From Salinicola endophyticus (GTDB lineage Bacteria; Pseudomonadota; Gammaproteobacteria; Pseudomonadales; Halomonadaceae): a stretch of 64,000 nucleotides of DNA. Position numbers and translations under genes: made by a program. The notes under the pieces are model-generated. The model ran no database searches. It was not told the DNA's origin and worked only from the letters and a program-made list of their open reading frames with translations. Shown here in pieces: positions 1-7,516 of the stretch. Location of the stretch: the NCBI RefSeq assembly GCF_040536835.1, contig NZ_CP159578.1:558001-622000 (forward strand), given 5' to 3'. The stretch's first letter is position 1. Each line of letters opens with the position of its first letter.

Positions 1-368
1 CGCTGCCGGGCGATGATGGCGTAGACATGGATCTCGCTGAGCTGGTGATGCGTGGCCAGGGCGGTGATGCTGGCGCGGGTGCCGTCGAAGGTTTCGAACA
101 TCTCGCGGTCGCGCAGCGCGGTCTCCAGCCGCTGGCCCCGGGGCAGATAGAAGGAGTGGCCGCCGTGGTGGGCGGCCAGCGCGCGCACCGTGGTGAAGGC
201 CCAGTGGCGCGCCTGGGCTGGCTCGGCGCCGGCGTCGCCAAAGGTGCGCTCGAGGGTGTGGATCAGATCCATCAGCCCGCTGGGCCACTTGGCCAGCAGC
301 GCCGGGTCGCTGGGGGCGGCCGTGGCGTCGTCGGGGATCGCCGGGAACAGCTCGAAGGTCTCGGTCAT
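1..368 (-). CDS. Mor-family phage transcription activator (C-terminus beyond window)
   Basis: I translated the leftward frame from the ATG at 368; it stays open to the edge (about 122 residues visible). The visible part fits the Mor/C family (middle and late activators of Mu-like phages). It has an N-terminal dimerisation-like part ending in SGLMDLIHTLER, then a segment with GGHSFYLPRGQ, then a basic helix-turn-helix region ending in HVYAIIARQR. A GGAGG-like ribosome site precedes the ATG. It follows the integrase gene in the same direction, so it is probably co-transcribed. Known: Mor proteins activate middle-gene transcription with the host polymerase. Inference: it may switch on genes lying to the left of the window. 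The C-terminus cannot be checked. Confidence 0.7.
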   Translation of the reverse strand, partial: MTETFELFPAIPDDATAAPSDPALLAKWPSGLMDLIHTLERTFGDAGAEPAQARHWAFTTVRALAAHHGGHSFYLPRGQRLETALRDREMFETFDGTRASITALATHHQLSEIHVYAIIARQ

Positions 369-478
369 CGCTCTCGCCTCCGGGGCGCGCGGTCAGGGCC
401 CGGCGCCGGGGTGTTCGATCGGGGGTTGTCGTGTCGGTGCGTGTCGTCTCGGGTCACCGCGCCTCTTGTTTCCGCGCC

Positions 479-1756
479 TCAGACAGCCTCGGCGCGATAG
501 CCGGGCCAGGGGACGAGAGGGACGCTCAGGTCGTAGACATCCATCATCGCCGGCGAGCGGTGGCCGCTGGCTTCGAGCTTGTCGTGGCGGGTGCCGGCGG
601 TGTCGGTGATGCCGCGGCGCTTGAGGTCGTGCAGGCCGAAGCGCTGCTCGGGGCGGATCACGCGCTCGGCGATGGCGAGCCGGATGAAGCGCTGCCAGGC
701 GCTGTCGAGGCTTGATTTCTGCAGCGCGGCGCCGTCGGCGGCGACGATCAGCGGGCGCGCGGCGGCCTCCTTGGGCACCGGCAGAGCGCGGGCACGCCAC
801 AGGGCGTCGCGGTGGCGGGTGGCGGCGTCCCAGGCGTGGCGCAGGCGCGGGTACCAGCGGATCACGCTGTCGCGGCTGCCCTTGCGGCGGTTGGTGTGCA
901 CCCCCGCCGCGGTGTGGTGGGCATCGGTGAGGGTGACCACTTCGATCCCGCGCAGGCGGCAGATATAGGCCAGCTCCATCACGATCCAGAGATAGGGGGC
1001 GCAGGCGCCGGCCTCGCCCCGGCGGCGCTGGCCGCGTTCGCGGGCGAAGGCGGTCAGCGCCTCGATGGTCTCCAGCTCGGGCAGCCGGCGGCGGCGGCGC
1101 TCGCGGGCGGCTTCGACGCCGCGCGCCGGGTTGGTGTCGCAGTAGCCGCGGTTGATGCCCCAGCGGAACAGCCGGCGCAGGTAGCGCAGCAGGTGGTTGG
1201 CCTTGGCCGGGGTGCCGTCGCTGGCGATGCGGTCGACCAGGCGCTGGACCAGCGCCGGCTGGAACTGGCGCGTGGGCAGCTCGCCCAGGGGCTTGCCCAG
1301 CTTGGTCGGCATCTCGATCAGCAGCTTGCGGCACCAGGCGTAGTCCTGCTGGGTGCGCGGGGCGAGCTGCTGGAACTGCTCGGCGGCGTGGAAGGCGGCG
1401 GCGAGATAGGCCAGCGAGTCGCGCGCGAGCCCGTCGCGCTCGGTGGCGATCTGGCGCAGCTCGTCCAGGGTCGCCTGGGCGTCGGCGACGTTGCGCCGGC
1501 GCAGGCGGTTGGCCTCGTCGCGGTACTGCAGGTACCAGCGCCCGCGCCCCCGGGCATCGAAGTAGATCCCCGACGGCAGCCGTGTCTGGTCGATATGCGC
1601 GGGGATCGCCGGGTGATAGCGCCGGCGGCCGCTCTCACCGCTCTCGCCGCGGGGCTGGGCGGCTGCAGATCGCGCGGCGTGATCAGCGGCGCCGCGGGGG
1701 CGGTCGGTATGGCGCGCTTCGCCGCGGTGTCGGGCGGCAGTATCAGCAGCGGGCAT
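479..1756 (-). CDS. int: Phage tyrosine recombinase (integrase)
   Basis: 425 residues. The catalytic landmarks of a tyrosine recombinase are visible: an RLRGIE box near residue 270 (first Arg), HDLKRRG near 377 (His-x-x-Lys/Arg), and GHRSPAMMDVYD with the nucleophilic Tyr near 408. The N-terminal 45 residues are Arg/Ala-rich and poorly conserved-looking; an arm-binding-like segment with RGRWYLQYRD follows. The start at 1756 has an AAGGAC ribosome site. It should catalyse site-specific insertion and excision of the element. It lies at the distal end of the leftward operon, after the DUF4224 gene, a partner often found beside integrases. No attachment site was recognised beside it. Confidence 0.9.
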   Translation of the reverse strand: MPAADTAARHRGEARHTDRPRGAADHAARSAAAQPRGESGESGRRRYHPAIPAHIDQTRLPSGIYFDARGRGRWYLQYRDEANRLRRRNVADAQATLDELRQIATERDGLARDSLAYLAAAFHAAEQFQQLAPRTQQDYAWCRKLLIEMPTKLGKPLGELPTRQFQPALVQRLVDRIASDGTPAKANHLLRYLRRLFRWGINRGYCDTNPARGVEAARERRRRRLPELETIEALTAFARERGQRRRGEAGACAPYLWIVMELAYICRLRGIEVVTLTDAHHTAAGVHTNRRKGSRDSVIRWYPRLRHAWDAATRHRDALWRARALPVPKEAAARPLIVAADGAALQKSSLDSAWQRFIRLAIAERVIRPEQRFGLHDLKRRGITDTAGTRHDKLEASGHRSPAMMDVYDLSVPLVPWPGYRAEAV

Positions 1757-1820
1757 GGTGGCGTCCTTGTTTTGGTTCAGGTCTGGCTTGGGTCTGGTTC
1801 GGGTCGCGTGACGCGCCAGG

Positions 1821-2219
1821 TCACAGCACCTGGCGCGGGTCGAGGGTGTCGTTGGCGGCGTGGCCGCCGAGCCCGCCGGCCTGATTGATCAGGTCGAGGG
1901 TGGTCCAGGGCCCGCGTCGGCCGTGGAACACCCGCACGCCCTGCTCGCGCAGGCAGCGGGCGATATCCGCCGGGCGCTGATAGCCGGTGATCTGGCGCAG
2001 CGCCTCGCAGCCGAGCACCCCGGAATGCGGGCCGGTGTCGGCGCCGGAATGCGGGCCGGTGTCGGCGCCGGAATGCGGGCCGGTGTCGGCGCCGGATAAC
2101 GGGCCACGGCTGGCGTCGGCGCCATATACAGCGCCGGGGTTGGCTTTTCGGCTGGCTTCGGAGCCGGCTAAAGCGCTGCGGCCGGCGTCGGGGCCGCGAA
2201 TAGACAGATCAGCGCACAT
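1821..2219 (-). CDS. DUF4224-type protein with in-frame octapeptide repeats
   Basis: 132 residues. The C-terminal half matches the DUF4224 type seen next to phage integrases: an ITGYQRPADIARCLREQGV-like stretch, then a GRRGPWTTLDLIN segment. The N-terminal half carries SGADTGPH repeats, three near-identical copies encoded by 24-bp units, followed by more degenerate G-A-D repeats. Its start overlaps the end of the upstream gene (2209-2219), so translation is probably coupled. Family knowledge: DUF4224 is small and of unknown mechanism; a role as integrase cofactor or excision factor is only a guess from location. Confidence 0.65.
   Translation of the reverse strand: MCADLSIRGPDAGRSALAGSEASRKANPGAVYGADASRGPLSGADTGPHSGADTGPHSGADTGPHSGVLGCEALRQITGYQRPADIARCLREQGVRVFHGRRGPWTTLDLINQAGGLGGHAANDTLDPRQVL
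2020..2088. repeat. 24-bp in-frame tandem repeat (about 2.9 copies)
   Basis: The unit GCGCCGGAATGCGGGCCGGT plus GTCG is repeated at 2041-2064 and 2065-2088, with a 21-bp first copy at 2020-2040. The copies are identical over the shared bases. Because the unit is a multiple of 3, it adds or removes exactly one SGADTGPH octapeptide per slippage event in the DUF4224 protein. Confidence 0.9.
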
Positions 2220-2424
2220 GGCGAAGCCTCCGTTCGCGCAGCGACTGGCAGTCGATGCAGGTGTCGGTCCAGGGCGCGGCGGCGCGCCGGGCGGCGGGAA
2301 TCTCCTCGCCGCAGTCGGCGCACTCGGGGGCGCCGGTCTGGGCCTCGGGCAGCCGGTGGCGGGCCAGCGACTGGGCGAGATGGCGCTCGATGACGGCGCC
2401 GGCGTTGTCGGCCAGATCAGCCAT
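2209..2424 (-). CDS. Phage TraR/DksA-type zinc-finger protein
   Basis: 71 residues. The sequence begins with a helical segment (MADLADNAGAVIERHLAQSL) and has a C4 zinc finger, CADCGEEIP ... CIDC, in the C-terminal half. Size and order match the short TraR/DksA C4-type proteins of phages and plasmids, which bind the RNA polymerase secondary channel and change promoter choice. The start overlaps the stop of the preceding gene, and its own end overlaps the DUF4224 start, so it belongs to the leftward operon. Inference: it may reprogram host transcription when the element is active. Confidence 0.75.
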   Translation of the reverse strand: MADLADNAGAVIERHLAQSLARHRLPEAQTGAPECADCGEEIPAARRAAAPWTDTCIDCQSLRERRLRHVR

Positions 2425-2656
2425 GGGTCAGCTCCTGAACGTGCTGGCCATCGCGGTAGGCGCAGCGGTGGTGGGTCACGGCCTGGCGCAGCGCTTCTTC
2501 GCTGTCGAAGGCGATCACCAGGGCGTAGCGGTGGCGGGTGGCGCCGCTCATGTCGCTGAGCACGGCCAGCTCGCCGGCTTCCTGCAGGGTGCCGCGGGCG
2601 ATCTTCTCGGCGCCGCTGGCGGGGTGGGTCTGGGTCAAGGTCATGTTCTGGTTCAT
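2417..2656 (-). CDS. Small hypothetical phage protein
   Basis: 79 residues if started at the ATG at 2656, which has a strong AGGAG site seven bases upstream. A longer reading from a GTG at 2743 would overlap the end of the replicase gene but lacks a good ribosome site and would add a Thr/Asn/Pro-rich tail. The folded part contains ATRHRYALVIAFDSEEALRQAV, which looks like a small alpha/beta domain. I do not recognise the family. It lies between the replicase and TraR-like genes in one operon. Confidence 0.5.
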   Translation of the reverse strand: MNQNMTLTQTHPASGAEKIARGTLQEAGELAVLSDMSGATRHRYALVIAFDSEEALRQAVTHHRCAYRDGQHVQELTHG

Positions 2657-2739
2657 GTTTTGGCTCCTGTTCGGGTTCGGGGTCGTATTCGTCGTCGGGG
2701 TCATGGGGCTCTCCGGGTCAGCGGGTCGCGGGCACGCCG

Positions 2740-5190
2740 TCACCGGCGCTCGGCCCGGCGAAGGGGCCGGCGGTGGGCGCCGGTGGGCGCCGGTGGGCGT
2801 GATGTCTGGCGCCGAGCGAGGGCACGGATCAGGCGCTGCTCGTGGTCGGCGTTTTCCACCTCGGCGCGGGCGGCTTCGCTGGCGCGCCAGGCGTGGTAAC
2901 GGGCGAGCTGCTCGGCCAGCGCTTCTGGGCTCGGCTCGCGCGGGGTGAGCAGATGGCGCGGCACCGTGCTCGGCGGCGTGTTGGTTTGGGAAGCGGGGGC
3001 CGTACCGCTCGGACGCGTCTTGGTCTTATAAGAAGCGGGGTCCGTACAGCTCGGCCGCGTCGTGGTCTTATAAGAAGCGGGGTCCGTACAGTTAGTGACA
3101 CAAGTCCAAGGGTCGGCGGCTGCGCCGCCTCCCAAAAATCCACCCACCGCGCCCATGGCCAGGCCGCGCTTGGGGCGCACCTCCCAGCGGTAGAGGCGGG
3201 TGAGGTACTCGGCCGTGTGGCCCCGGCGGTCGCTGACCACCAGCCCCTTGGGCACGCGGATCTCATCGCCGTAGCGGCCGCGCTCGATCCGCCCCGGGTC
3301 GACCTCGCCGCTGGCGTGGCTGAAGGCGTCTTCGCCCGTCTGGGAGCGGCGGAAGGCGGGGATCGACCACGGCTTGATCGGCTGGCACTTGCGCGGCGCG
3401 TTGGGCCCGCCCATCAGACGCAGATAGCGGTCCCACTGGCCGGCCAGGGCGGCGGCGCGCACCCGGCGCAGCACCCGGGCGATGCTGGGGCGCGGGCGGG
3501 TGGCGGCTTCCCACTGGTCCAGGGCGTCCGCCTGGCGTTCGGTCAGGCGTCTCACTTCGCGCCACACGGTGACGCTGGGCAGGCCCAGGAACTGGAACTG
3601 GCGGATGCCCCAGGTCGCCGCCCACGCCTCGATGCGCGGGGCGGCGTCGGTCAGCGCCTGGCCGTAGCGGTCGAGGTGGTCGCCCTCGACCCCGGCACGG
3701 GCGAACTGCTCGCCGTTGAGGTTCTTGGAGATGTACTTGGCCACGTAGCCGGCGGCGGTGCCGCGGGCGGGGTCGATGGTCTCGGCCTTGAAGCGCGCAT
3801 CTGTCTTATTGCCGGCGCGGTCGTAGAGCTCTTCCGGCGATTCCGCCTCGGCGTAGCCGCGCAGGGTCGCCGTCACCGCCGCGGCGTGTTCGGGCTTGGC
3901 CCACACCAGCAGGTGCCAGTGGGGGGTGCCGTCGTGATGCGGTTCGACCACGCGGATGCCGTAGATGCCCAGGCCCTCCCGGGCCAGCGAGGCGCGCGCC
4001 TTGGCCCACAGCGCCTGCAGATGCTGCTGCGCCTCGCGCGGGGTGCTGCCGTCGTACTTCGGGTTGCGCTGGGCGCTGGCGGCGAGCACCGGGTGGAAGC
4101 GGCTGGGCGCGGTCAGGGTGAAGAAGAGCCCGACATGGCCCAGGCGCCGCGCTTCGACCTCGGTATCGCGGATGCGCAGCATCAGCTCGGCGCGGCGGTG
4201 GTCCGGGTTGGCCAGCCCCAGCTCGGCCAGCTCGGCCAGGGTGTAGGTCTGGCCCGCCTGGTTGATCGCCTCCAGCGTCTCCAGCAGCGCACGGTTGCGC
4301 ACCTTCTGGGCGCGGCGGCGGGTGAGCGTTAGCTCGCTGCAGTAAATGCCTGCACGTTTGTGCACTCGGCGCGCTTCGCGCAGCACCTGCTCCAGGCGCC
4401 GCCCGGCGAGACGCCGCAACTGGCGCCGCCACCAGCGCTCACAGCTCAAGCGGGCGAGCTGGGCCGCCGGCTTGAGCCGCAGGCTGGGCGGGGCGATGCC
4501 GTGGTGGCGGGCGCGGGTCCGGGCGCGTTCCAGCGCCAGGTTGTCGGCCACGGCCAGGGTCATCAGCGGCGCGCGCTGCCAGGTAAAGAGAGACAGCAGC
4601 GGCACGCCGGGGCGCGGCGGGGTCAGCGGGTTGGGGCCACGGGCGATCAGCCCGGCGCGGGCCCGAGCCTGAGCGGAGAGGCTCGACCCCGGCAGCCGCG
4701 GCAGGCGGCGCGGCGGCGGCAGCAGGCCCAGGCGCTGGCGGCGGTTGTGGTTGGCGATATTGGCGACGAGCTGATGGCGCACGTCCTCCGCGCCCCGGGC
4801 CTGGGCGCGGGCGTAGTCGATCAGGGCGTCATCGTCGTGGCTGGCGTTGAAGGCGCCCAGGGTCAGGCGGCGCTCGACCGTCTCCAGCCAGGCGCAGCCG
4901 GCGGCGATACCGTCCAGCGGCGTCTCGGCCTGGCGGCGCAGCTCCGCGAAGGCGCGGCGCAGGTCGGCGGCCAGGGGCGGAAAGCGCCGGCACACCCGCT
5001 CCGGCTCGATCAGCCCAGCGGCCCGGCGTGCCAGCCAGCGGTTACCGGCAGTGTTGCCGTGGCGAGTGGCCACCGCGACGAAGCCGGCGGCCAGCGCCTC
5101 GGCCAGCGACGGCAGGCGCTCGAAGAAGCCCTGACGCCACTGCCGGCACTCGGGGGTGCCGAAGGTATGAGACGTCTCGATCGCGCTCAC
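2740..5190 (-). CDS. P2 gpA-type replication initiation endonuclease
   Basis: 816 residues. Seen: an HUH-like metal-binding motif, HTDG-type replaced by HDGTPHWHLLVW, near residue 421, and a two-tyrosine motif YVAKYISKN near 485 (Tyr-x3-Tyr). This is the layout of P2 gpA and related rolling-circle nickases. Known: such proteins nick the origin in cis, join the 5' end to a tyrosine and start rolling-circle replication. The N-terminal ~350 residues are basic and helical. The C-terminus carries DPASYKTxTRPS repeats (42-bp units). Its start overlaps the previous gene by an ATGA. An operator-like sequence lies inside the gene at 4351-4364. Length is close to P2 gpA (761 residues). Confidence 0.85.
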   Translation of the reverse strand: MSAIETSHTFGTPECRQWRQGFFERLPSLAEALAAGFVAVATRHGNTAGNRWLARRAAGLIEPERVCRRFPPLAADLRRAFAELRRQAETPLDGIAAGCAWLETVERRLTLGAFNASHDDDALIDYARAQARGAEDVRHQLVANIANHNRRQRLGLLPPPRRLPRLPGSSLSAQARARAGLIARGPNPLTPPRPGVPLLSLFTWQRAPLMTLAVADNLALERARTRARHHGIAPPSLRLKPAAQLARLSCERWWRRQLRRLAGRRLEQVLREARRVHKRAGIYCSELTLTRRRAQKVRNRALLETLEAINQAGQTYTLAELAELGLANPDHRRAELMLRIRDTEVEARRLGHVGLFFTLTAPSRFHPVLAASAQRNPKYDGSTPREAQQHLQALWAKARASLAREGLGIYGIRVVEPHHDGTPHWHLLVWAKPEHAAAVTATLRGYAEAESPEELYDRAGNKTDARFKAETIDPARGTAAGYVAKYISKNLNGEQFARAGVEGDHLDRYGQALTDAAPRIEAWAATWGIRQFQFLGLPSVTVWREVRRLTERQADALDQWEAATRPRPSIARVLRRVRAAALAGQWDRYLRLMGGPNAPRKCQPIKPWSIPAFRRSQTGEDAFSHASGEVDPGRIERGRYGDEIRVPKGLVVSDRRGHTAEYLTRLYRWEVRPKRGLAMGAVGGFLGGGAAADPWTCVTNCTDPASYKTTTRPSCTDPASYKTKTRPSGTAPASQTNTPPSTVPRHLLTPREPSPEALAEQLARYHAWRASEAARAEVENADHEQRLIRALARRQTSRPPAPTGAHRRPLRRAERR
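2990..3090. repeat. 42-bp in-frame tandem repeat in the replicase gene (about 2.4 copies)
   Basis: Units at 2990-3031 and 3032-3073 plus a 17-bp partial copy. Each full unit encodes 14 residues containing TDPASYKT and TRPS. The AT-rich core GTCTTATAAGAAGCGGGG stands out from the flanking GC-rich DNA. It lies in the poorly conserved C-terminal part of the protein, so copy-number change should be tolerated. Confidence 0.85.
4351..4364. promoter_or_regulatory. Exact copy of the repressor operator-like motif inside the replicase gene
   Basis: TGCACGTTTGTGCA occurs here and, identically, at 6596-6609 beside the repressor gene. The motif is partly palindromic (TGCAC...GTGCA). Inference: a third repressor-binding position acting as a roadblock, or a coincidence. 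A 14-bp identity is unlikely by chance within 64 kb. Confidence 0.4.
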
Positions 5191-5660
5191 GGCTCACCTC
5201 GTTCGATCAGCCCCAGCCAGTGGCGGGCGCCGGGGGTATCGCCGCGATCCAGCGCGCGGCGGGCATTGGCGGCCAGCGCCCGGCTGGGGTGCGGCGGGCG
5301 GGCGTTCGGCTGGGCATGGCAGCGCTGGCTACCCAGGCAGGCGTGCAGCGCCTGGGCGTAGCGGCTCATGCGGCCGATGGCGGCGCGGATCGCATCGCGC
5401 TCCACCTGGTTCAGCGCGGCAATGGCGGCCTCGGCATCCCGCGGGTGCAGCCCGGCGCTGGCGGCGATCGCCTTGCGCTCGCCCAGCTTCAGCCCGGCCC
5501 ACAGCGCGGCCAGATCCTCATCGGCACAGCGCGCGTGCAGCTCGGCGCGCAGGGCACCGAAGCCGGCGCGGCCATCCGGCTGGACGTCGGCGGCGCGCGG
5601 CTGAGCGGGCGGCTGAGCGGGAGACGAGAGGCGTTGGGGAGCGCGCATGGCGGACCTCAC
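5187..5660 (-). CDS. Hypothetical phage protein
   Basis: 157 residues, soluble and helix-rich. The N-terminal ~25 residues are Pro/Ala-rich and probably disordered. Two regions stand out: a central LWAGLKLGERKAIAASAGL stretch and a C-terminal ALDRGDTPGARHWLGLIERGEP segment. No family was recognised. It overlaps the Delta-like gene upstream (5657-5660) and the replicase gene downstream (5187-5190) by ATGA junctions, so it is translated as part of the early operon. A role in replication is possible only by position. Confidence 0.6.
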   Translation of the reverse strand: MRSAMRAPQRLSSPAQPPAQPRAADVQPDGRAGFGALRAELHARCADEDLAALWAGLKLGERKAIAASAGLHPRDAEAAIAALNQVERDAIRAAIGRMSRYAQALHACLGSQRCHAQPNARPPHPSRALAANARRALDRGDTPGARHWLGLIERGEP

Positions 5661-6211
5661 GGATGCCGGGGCGTGGAGCGCGTGGGCGTGGCGGCGTCGG
5701 TTTCGGTGGCGGGCTCGACGACCTCAGCGCCACGGGTCGGCAGCGGCGCGGCGGCCGGGGCCGGGCGGTAGGGCAGATGCGCCGCCAGACGGCGGGCATA
5801 GCCCGGGTTGGGGATGCCGCTGGGGCTCACCGTCTCCAGCACCACGTAATCGCCCTGGCCGATCCAGCCGCAGGGGCCGAAGGTGCAGTGCAGATAGGCC
5901 ATCCGGTAGTCCGGCAGCAGCTGCTTGGAAGAGCGCACCCGGCAGCGCGAGTGGCACGCCGGGCAGCGCCACTGCGGGCGCGTCTCGTCGGTATCCGTGG
6001 CCGCCACCACCTGCTGGCGGGCCTGCTGGGCCGCCGGGGTGAGCGCCGAGGGCGTGGTGGTCTTGCGCACGCTGTGCTGCGCCTGGCCGCACCAGCCGCA
6101 GGCCGGCTCGGTGCACTGCTGGTAGCTCGTATCGGGCCCGCCCGGCAGATGCCGGGAGTGGCGCAGCCGGCTCGGCGCGCCGCATTCAGGGCAGGTCCAG
6201 AGATTGCGCAT
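5657..6211 (-). CDS. Double Ogr/Delta zinc-finger transcription activator
   Basis: 184 residues with two consecutive Ogr-type zinc fingers. Finger 1 has CPEC near residue 7 and CTEPAC near 34. Finger 2 has CPAC near 84 and CTFGPC near 109, followed by a Pro-rich tail. Known: P2 Ogr has one such finger (72 residues). The satellite phage P4 Delta is a natural two-finger fusion (166 residues) that activates both P4 and P2 late promoters. Seen: it is second in the early operon, directly after the ribbon-helix-helix gene. Inference: it could activate P2-type late promoters, including those of the tail cluster at 16.6-31 kb, which has no ogr gene of its own. Confidence 0.85.
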   Translation of the reverse strand: MRNLWTCPECGAPSRLRHSRHLPGGPDTSYQQCTEPACGWCGQAQHSVRKTTTPSALTPAAQQARQQVVAATDTDETRPQWRCPACHSRCRVRSSKQLLPDYRMAYLHCTFGPCGWIGQGDYVVLETVSPSGIPNPGYARRLAAHLPYRPAPAAAPLPTRGAEVVEPATETDAATPTRSTPRHP

Positions 6212-6304
6212 CGGCGCTCACCTCACCAAGAGAGAAGAAGAGAGAAGAAAAGCGACACCGGGAGATCGATCGGCACCGGCACGTTCATGCATTCGGCCTG
6301 TGCC

Positions 6305-6532
6305 CTAGGACGTACCGGCGGTGTCGGCGTGGCGGGCACCGGGGGCTGCCAGCGGTGCCGCTTCCTGCTGGGCCAGACCGCGCAGCGCGAGCAGGCGCAC
6401 GGTGGCCGAGAGCGAACGCCCCTCCTCGGCGGCCAGCGCCTTGAAGCGGTCGCGCTCCGCCGGGGTGAGCTGGGTCATCACCTGGCAGCGGCAGCCGTTG
6501 GGCGAGCGGTTAACGGGCGACTGAGACGTCAT
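6305..6532 (-). CDS. Ribbon-helix-helix (Arc/MetJ-type) DNA-binding protein
   Basis: 75 residues from the ATG at 6532, which has an AAGGGAG ribosome site; the longer open frame upstream overlaps the operators and is unlikely. The centre reads MTQLTPAERDRFKALAAEEG followed by RSLSATVRLLALRGL, the strand-helix-helix pattern of RHH repressors. It is the first gene of the leftward early operon, facing the repressor gene. Inference: it occupies the Cox/Cro-like position and may control the genetic switch or excision. Confidence 0.65.
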   Translation of the reverse strand: MTSQSPVNRSPNGCRCQVMTQLTPAERDRFKALAAEEGRSLSATVRLLALRGLAQQEAAPLAAPGARHADTAGTS

Positions 6533-6595
6533 GTGATATTCTCCCTTGTGGAATCTTGAGCACGTCGGCGCCGGGAGGTCCGGGGCTGTGCTGAG

Positions 6596-6641
6596 TGCAC
6601 GTTTGTGCATCTAATGGGAGAGGCTATTGCGCAAACGTGCA
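6596..6641. promoter_or_regulatory. Inverted pair of operator-like sites in the divergent switch region
   Basis: TGCACGTTTGTGCA at 6596-6609 and, on the opposite strand, TGCACGTTTGCGCA at 6628-6641 match at 13 of 14 positions, with centres 32 bp (three helical turns) apart. A half-like third copy, TGCACGTTTCTG, overlaps the repressor start at 6669-6680. The pair lies between the divergent RHH and repressor genes. Inference: these are binding sites for the S24 repressor and control both early promoters and its own expression. Confidence 0.7.
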
Positions 6642-6667
6642 ATTGTCAAAGGGTGAGAGGGAGAAAA

Positions 6668-7414
6668 GTGCACGTTTCTGACCGCCTCAAGCAGGAGAGA
6701 CACCGGCTTTCCCTGTCGCAGGAAGAGCTGGCGCGGCTGTGCGGCGTCTCCAAGCGCGCCCAGGCGAGCTACGAGAGTGGCGAGCGCAGCCCGCGAGCGG
6801 AGTACCTCGAAGCCGCCGCCGGCGCTGGCGTGGATGTGCACTTTGTCTTGACGGGTATCGTCTTGGCGGGCCAGAGCCAGAGCGCGGCGGGGGATGCCGC
6901 CTGGGCGGCTAATCCCCCCGCGGCACCCGAGGGCGTGCGCGAGGCGGGGATTCATTATCTGAGCGGCGACCGCGATTCGAGCGGCGCTGACCTTCACCCC
7001 AACGGCACGCTGCCGGTGCCGATGTACGACATCGAAGCCGCCGCCGGCGCGGGGCGCATCTTCGACGCCGAGCGCATCGAAGCGACCTTCTACCTGCCCG
7101 CCGCGCTGTTCGAGGCCGACGGCGTCGACCCCGCCCAGGTGGTCGGCGTCACCGCCCGCGGCGACTCCATGGGCGACACCATCCGCGACCGCGAGCAGGT
7201 GCTGGTCAACCGCGCCCAGCGCACGCCGGATGGCGTCTTCCTGCTGCGCATGGATGACGAGCTACGCCTCAAGCGGGTGCAGCGCGTCGCCGGCGGCGCC
7301 TGGATACTGATCAGCGACAACCCGGCCTACGAGCGCGAACTGATCAAGCCCGACGACCTCGCCTCGGTGGAGATCATCGGCCAGTGCTGGAGGAAGGTGG
7401 GGCGGGTGTTTTGA
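6668..7414 (+). CDS. CI-like S24 phage repressor (HTH plus self-cleavage domain)
   Basis: 248 residues from a GTG at 6668 with an AGGGAG site; the in-frame GTG at 6605 lies inside the operator. An N-terminal XRE helix-turn-helix (RLSLSQEELARLCGVSKRA, about residues 15-34) is followed by a linker and an S24 domain. Visible catalytic features are an Ala-Gly cleavage-type site near 126 (AAGAGR), the nucleophile in RGDSMG near 166, and the general-base Lys in RLKRV near 201. Known: RecA filaments trigger self-cleavage of such repressors, so the element should be SOS-inducible. It is transcribed divergently from the early operon. Confidence 0.9.
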   Translation: MHVSDRLKQERHRLSLSQEELARLCGVSKRAQASYESGERSPRAEYLEAAAGAGVDVHFVLTGIVLAGQSQSAAGDAAWAANPPAAPEGVREAGIHYLSGDRDSSGADLHPNGTLPVPMYDIEAAAGAGRIFDAERIEATFYLPAALFEADGVDPAQVVGVTARGDSMGDTIRDREQVLVNRAQRTPDGVFLLRMDDELRLKRVQRVAGGAWILISDNPAYERELIKPDDLASVEIIGQCWRKVGRVF

Positions 7415-7424
7415 GGTTGTAAGG

Positions 7425-7516
7425 CCAAGGATCTACCGAACATGACGGGCGACCACGCCCGCAAACCGGAACGAGCAGCCGCTAGAGCTGCCGAGTCAAA
7501 CGCAAGGGAACACAAT
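7425..7516 (+). ncRNA. Structured 92-nt leader, copy 1
   Basis: The 92 bases before the lipoprotein gene align along their whole length with 8214-8305 before the next gene. Two hairpins are visible: CGGGCG-ACCA-CGCCCG at 7446-7461 and GCAGC-CGCTAGA-GCTGC at 7475-7491. A conserved CCAAGGATCTACCG opens the element and CGCAAGGGAA, including the ribosome site, closes it. Differences between the copies preserve pairing (see the findings), so this is probably a functional 5' UTR and not plain duplicated DNA. Its class is unknown. Confidence 0.65.
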
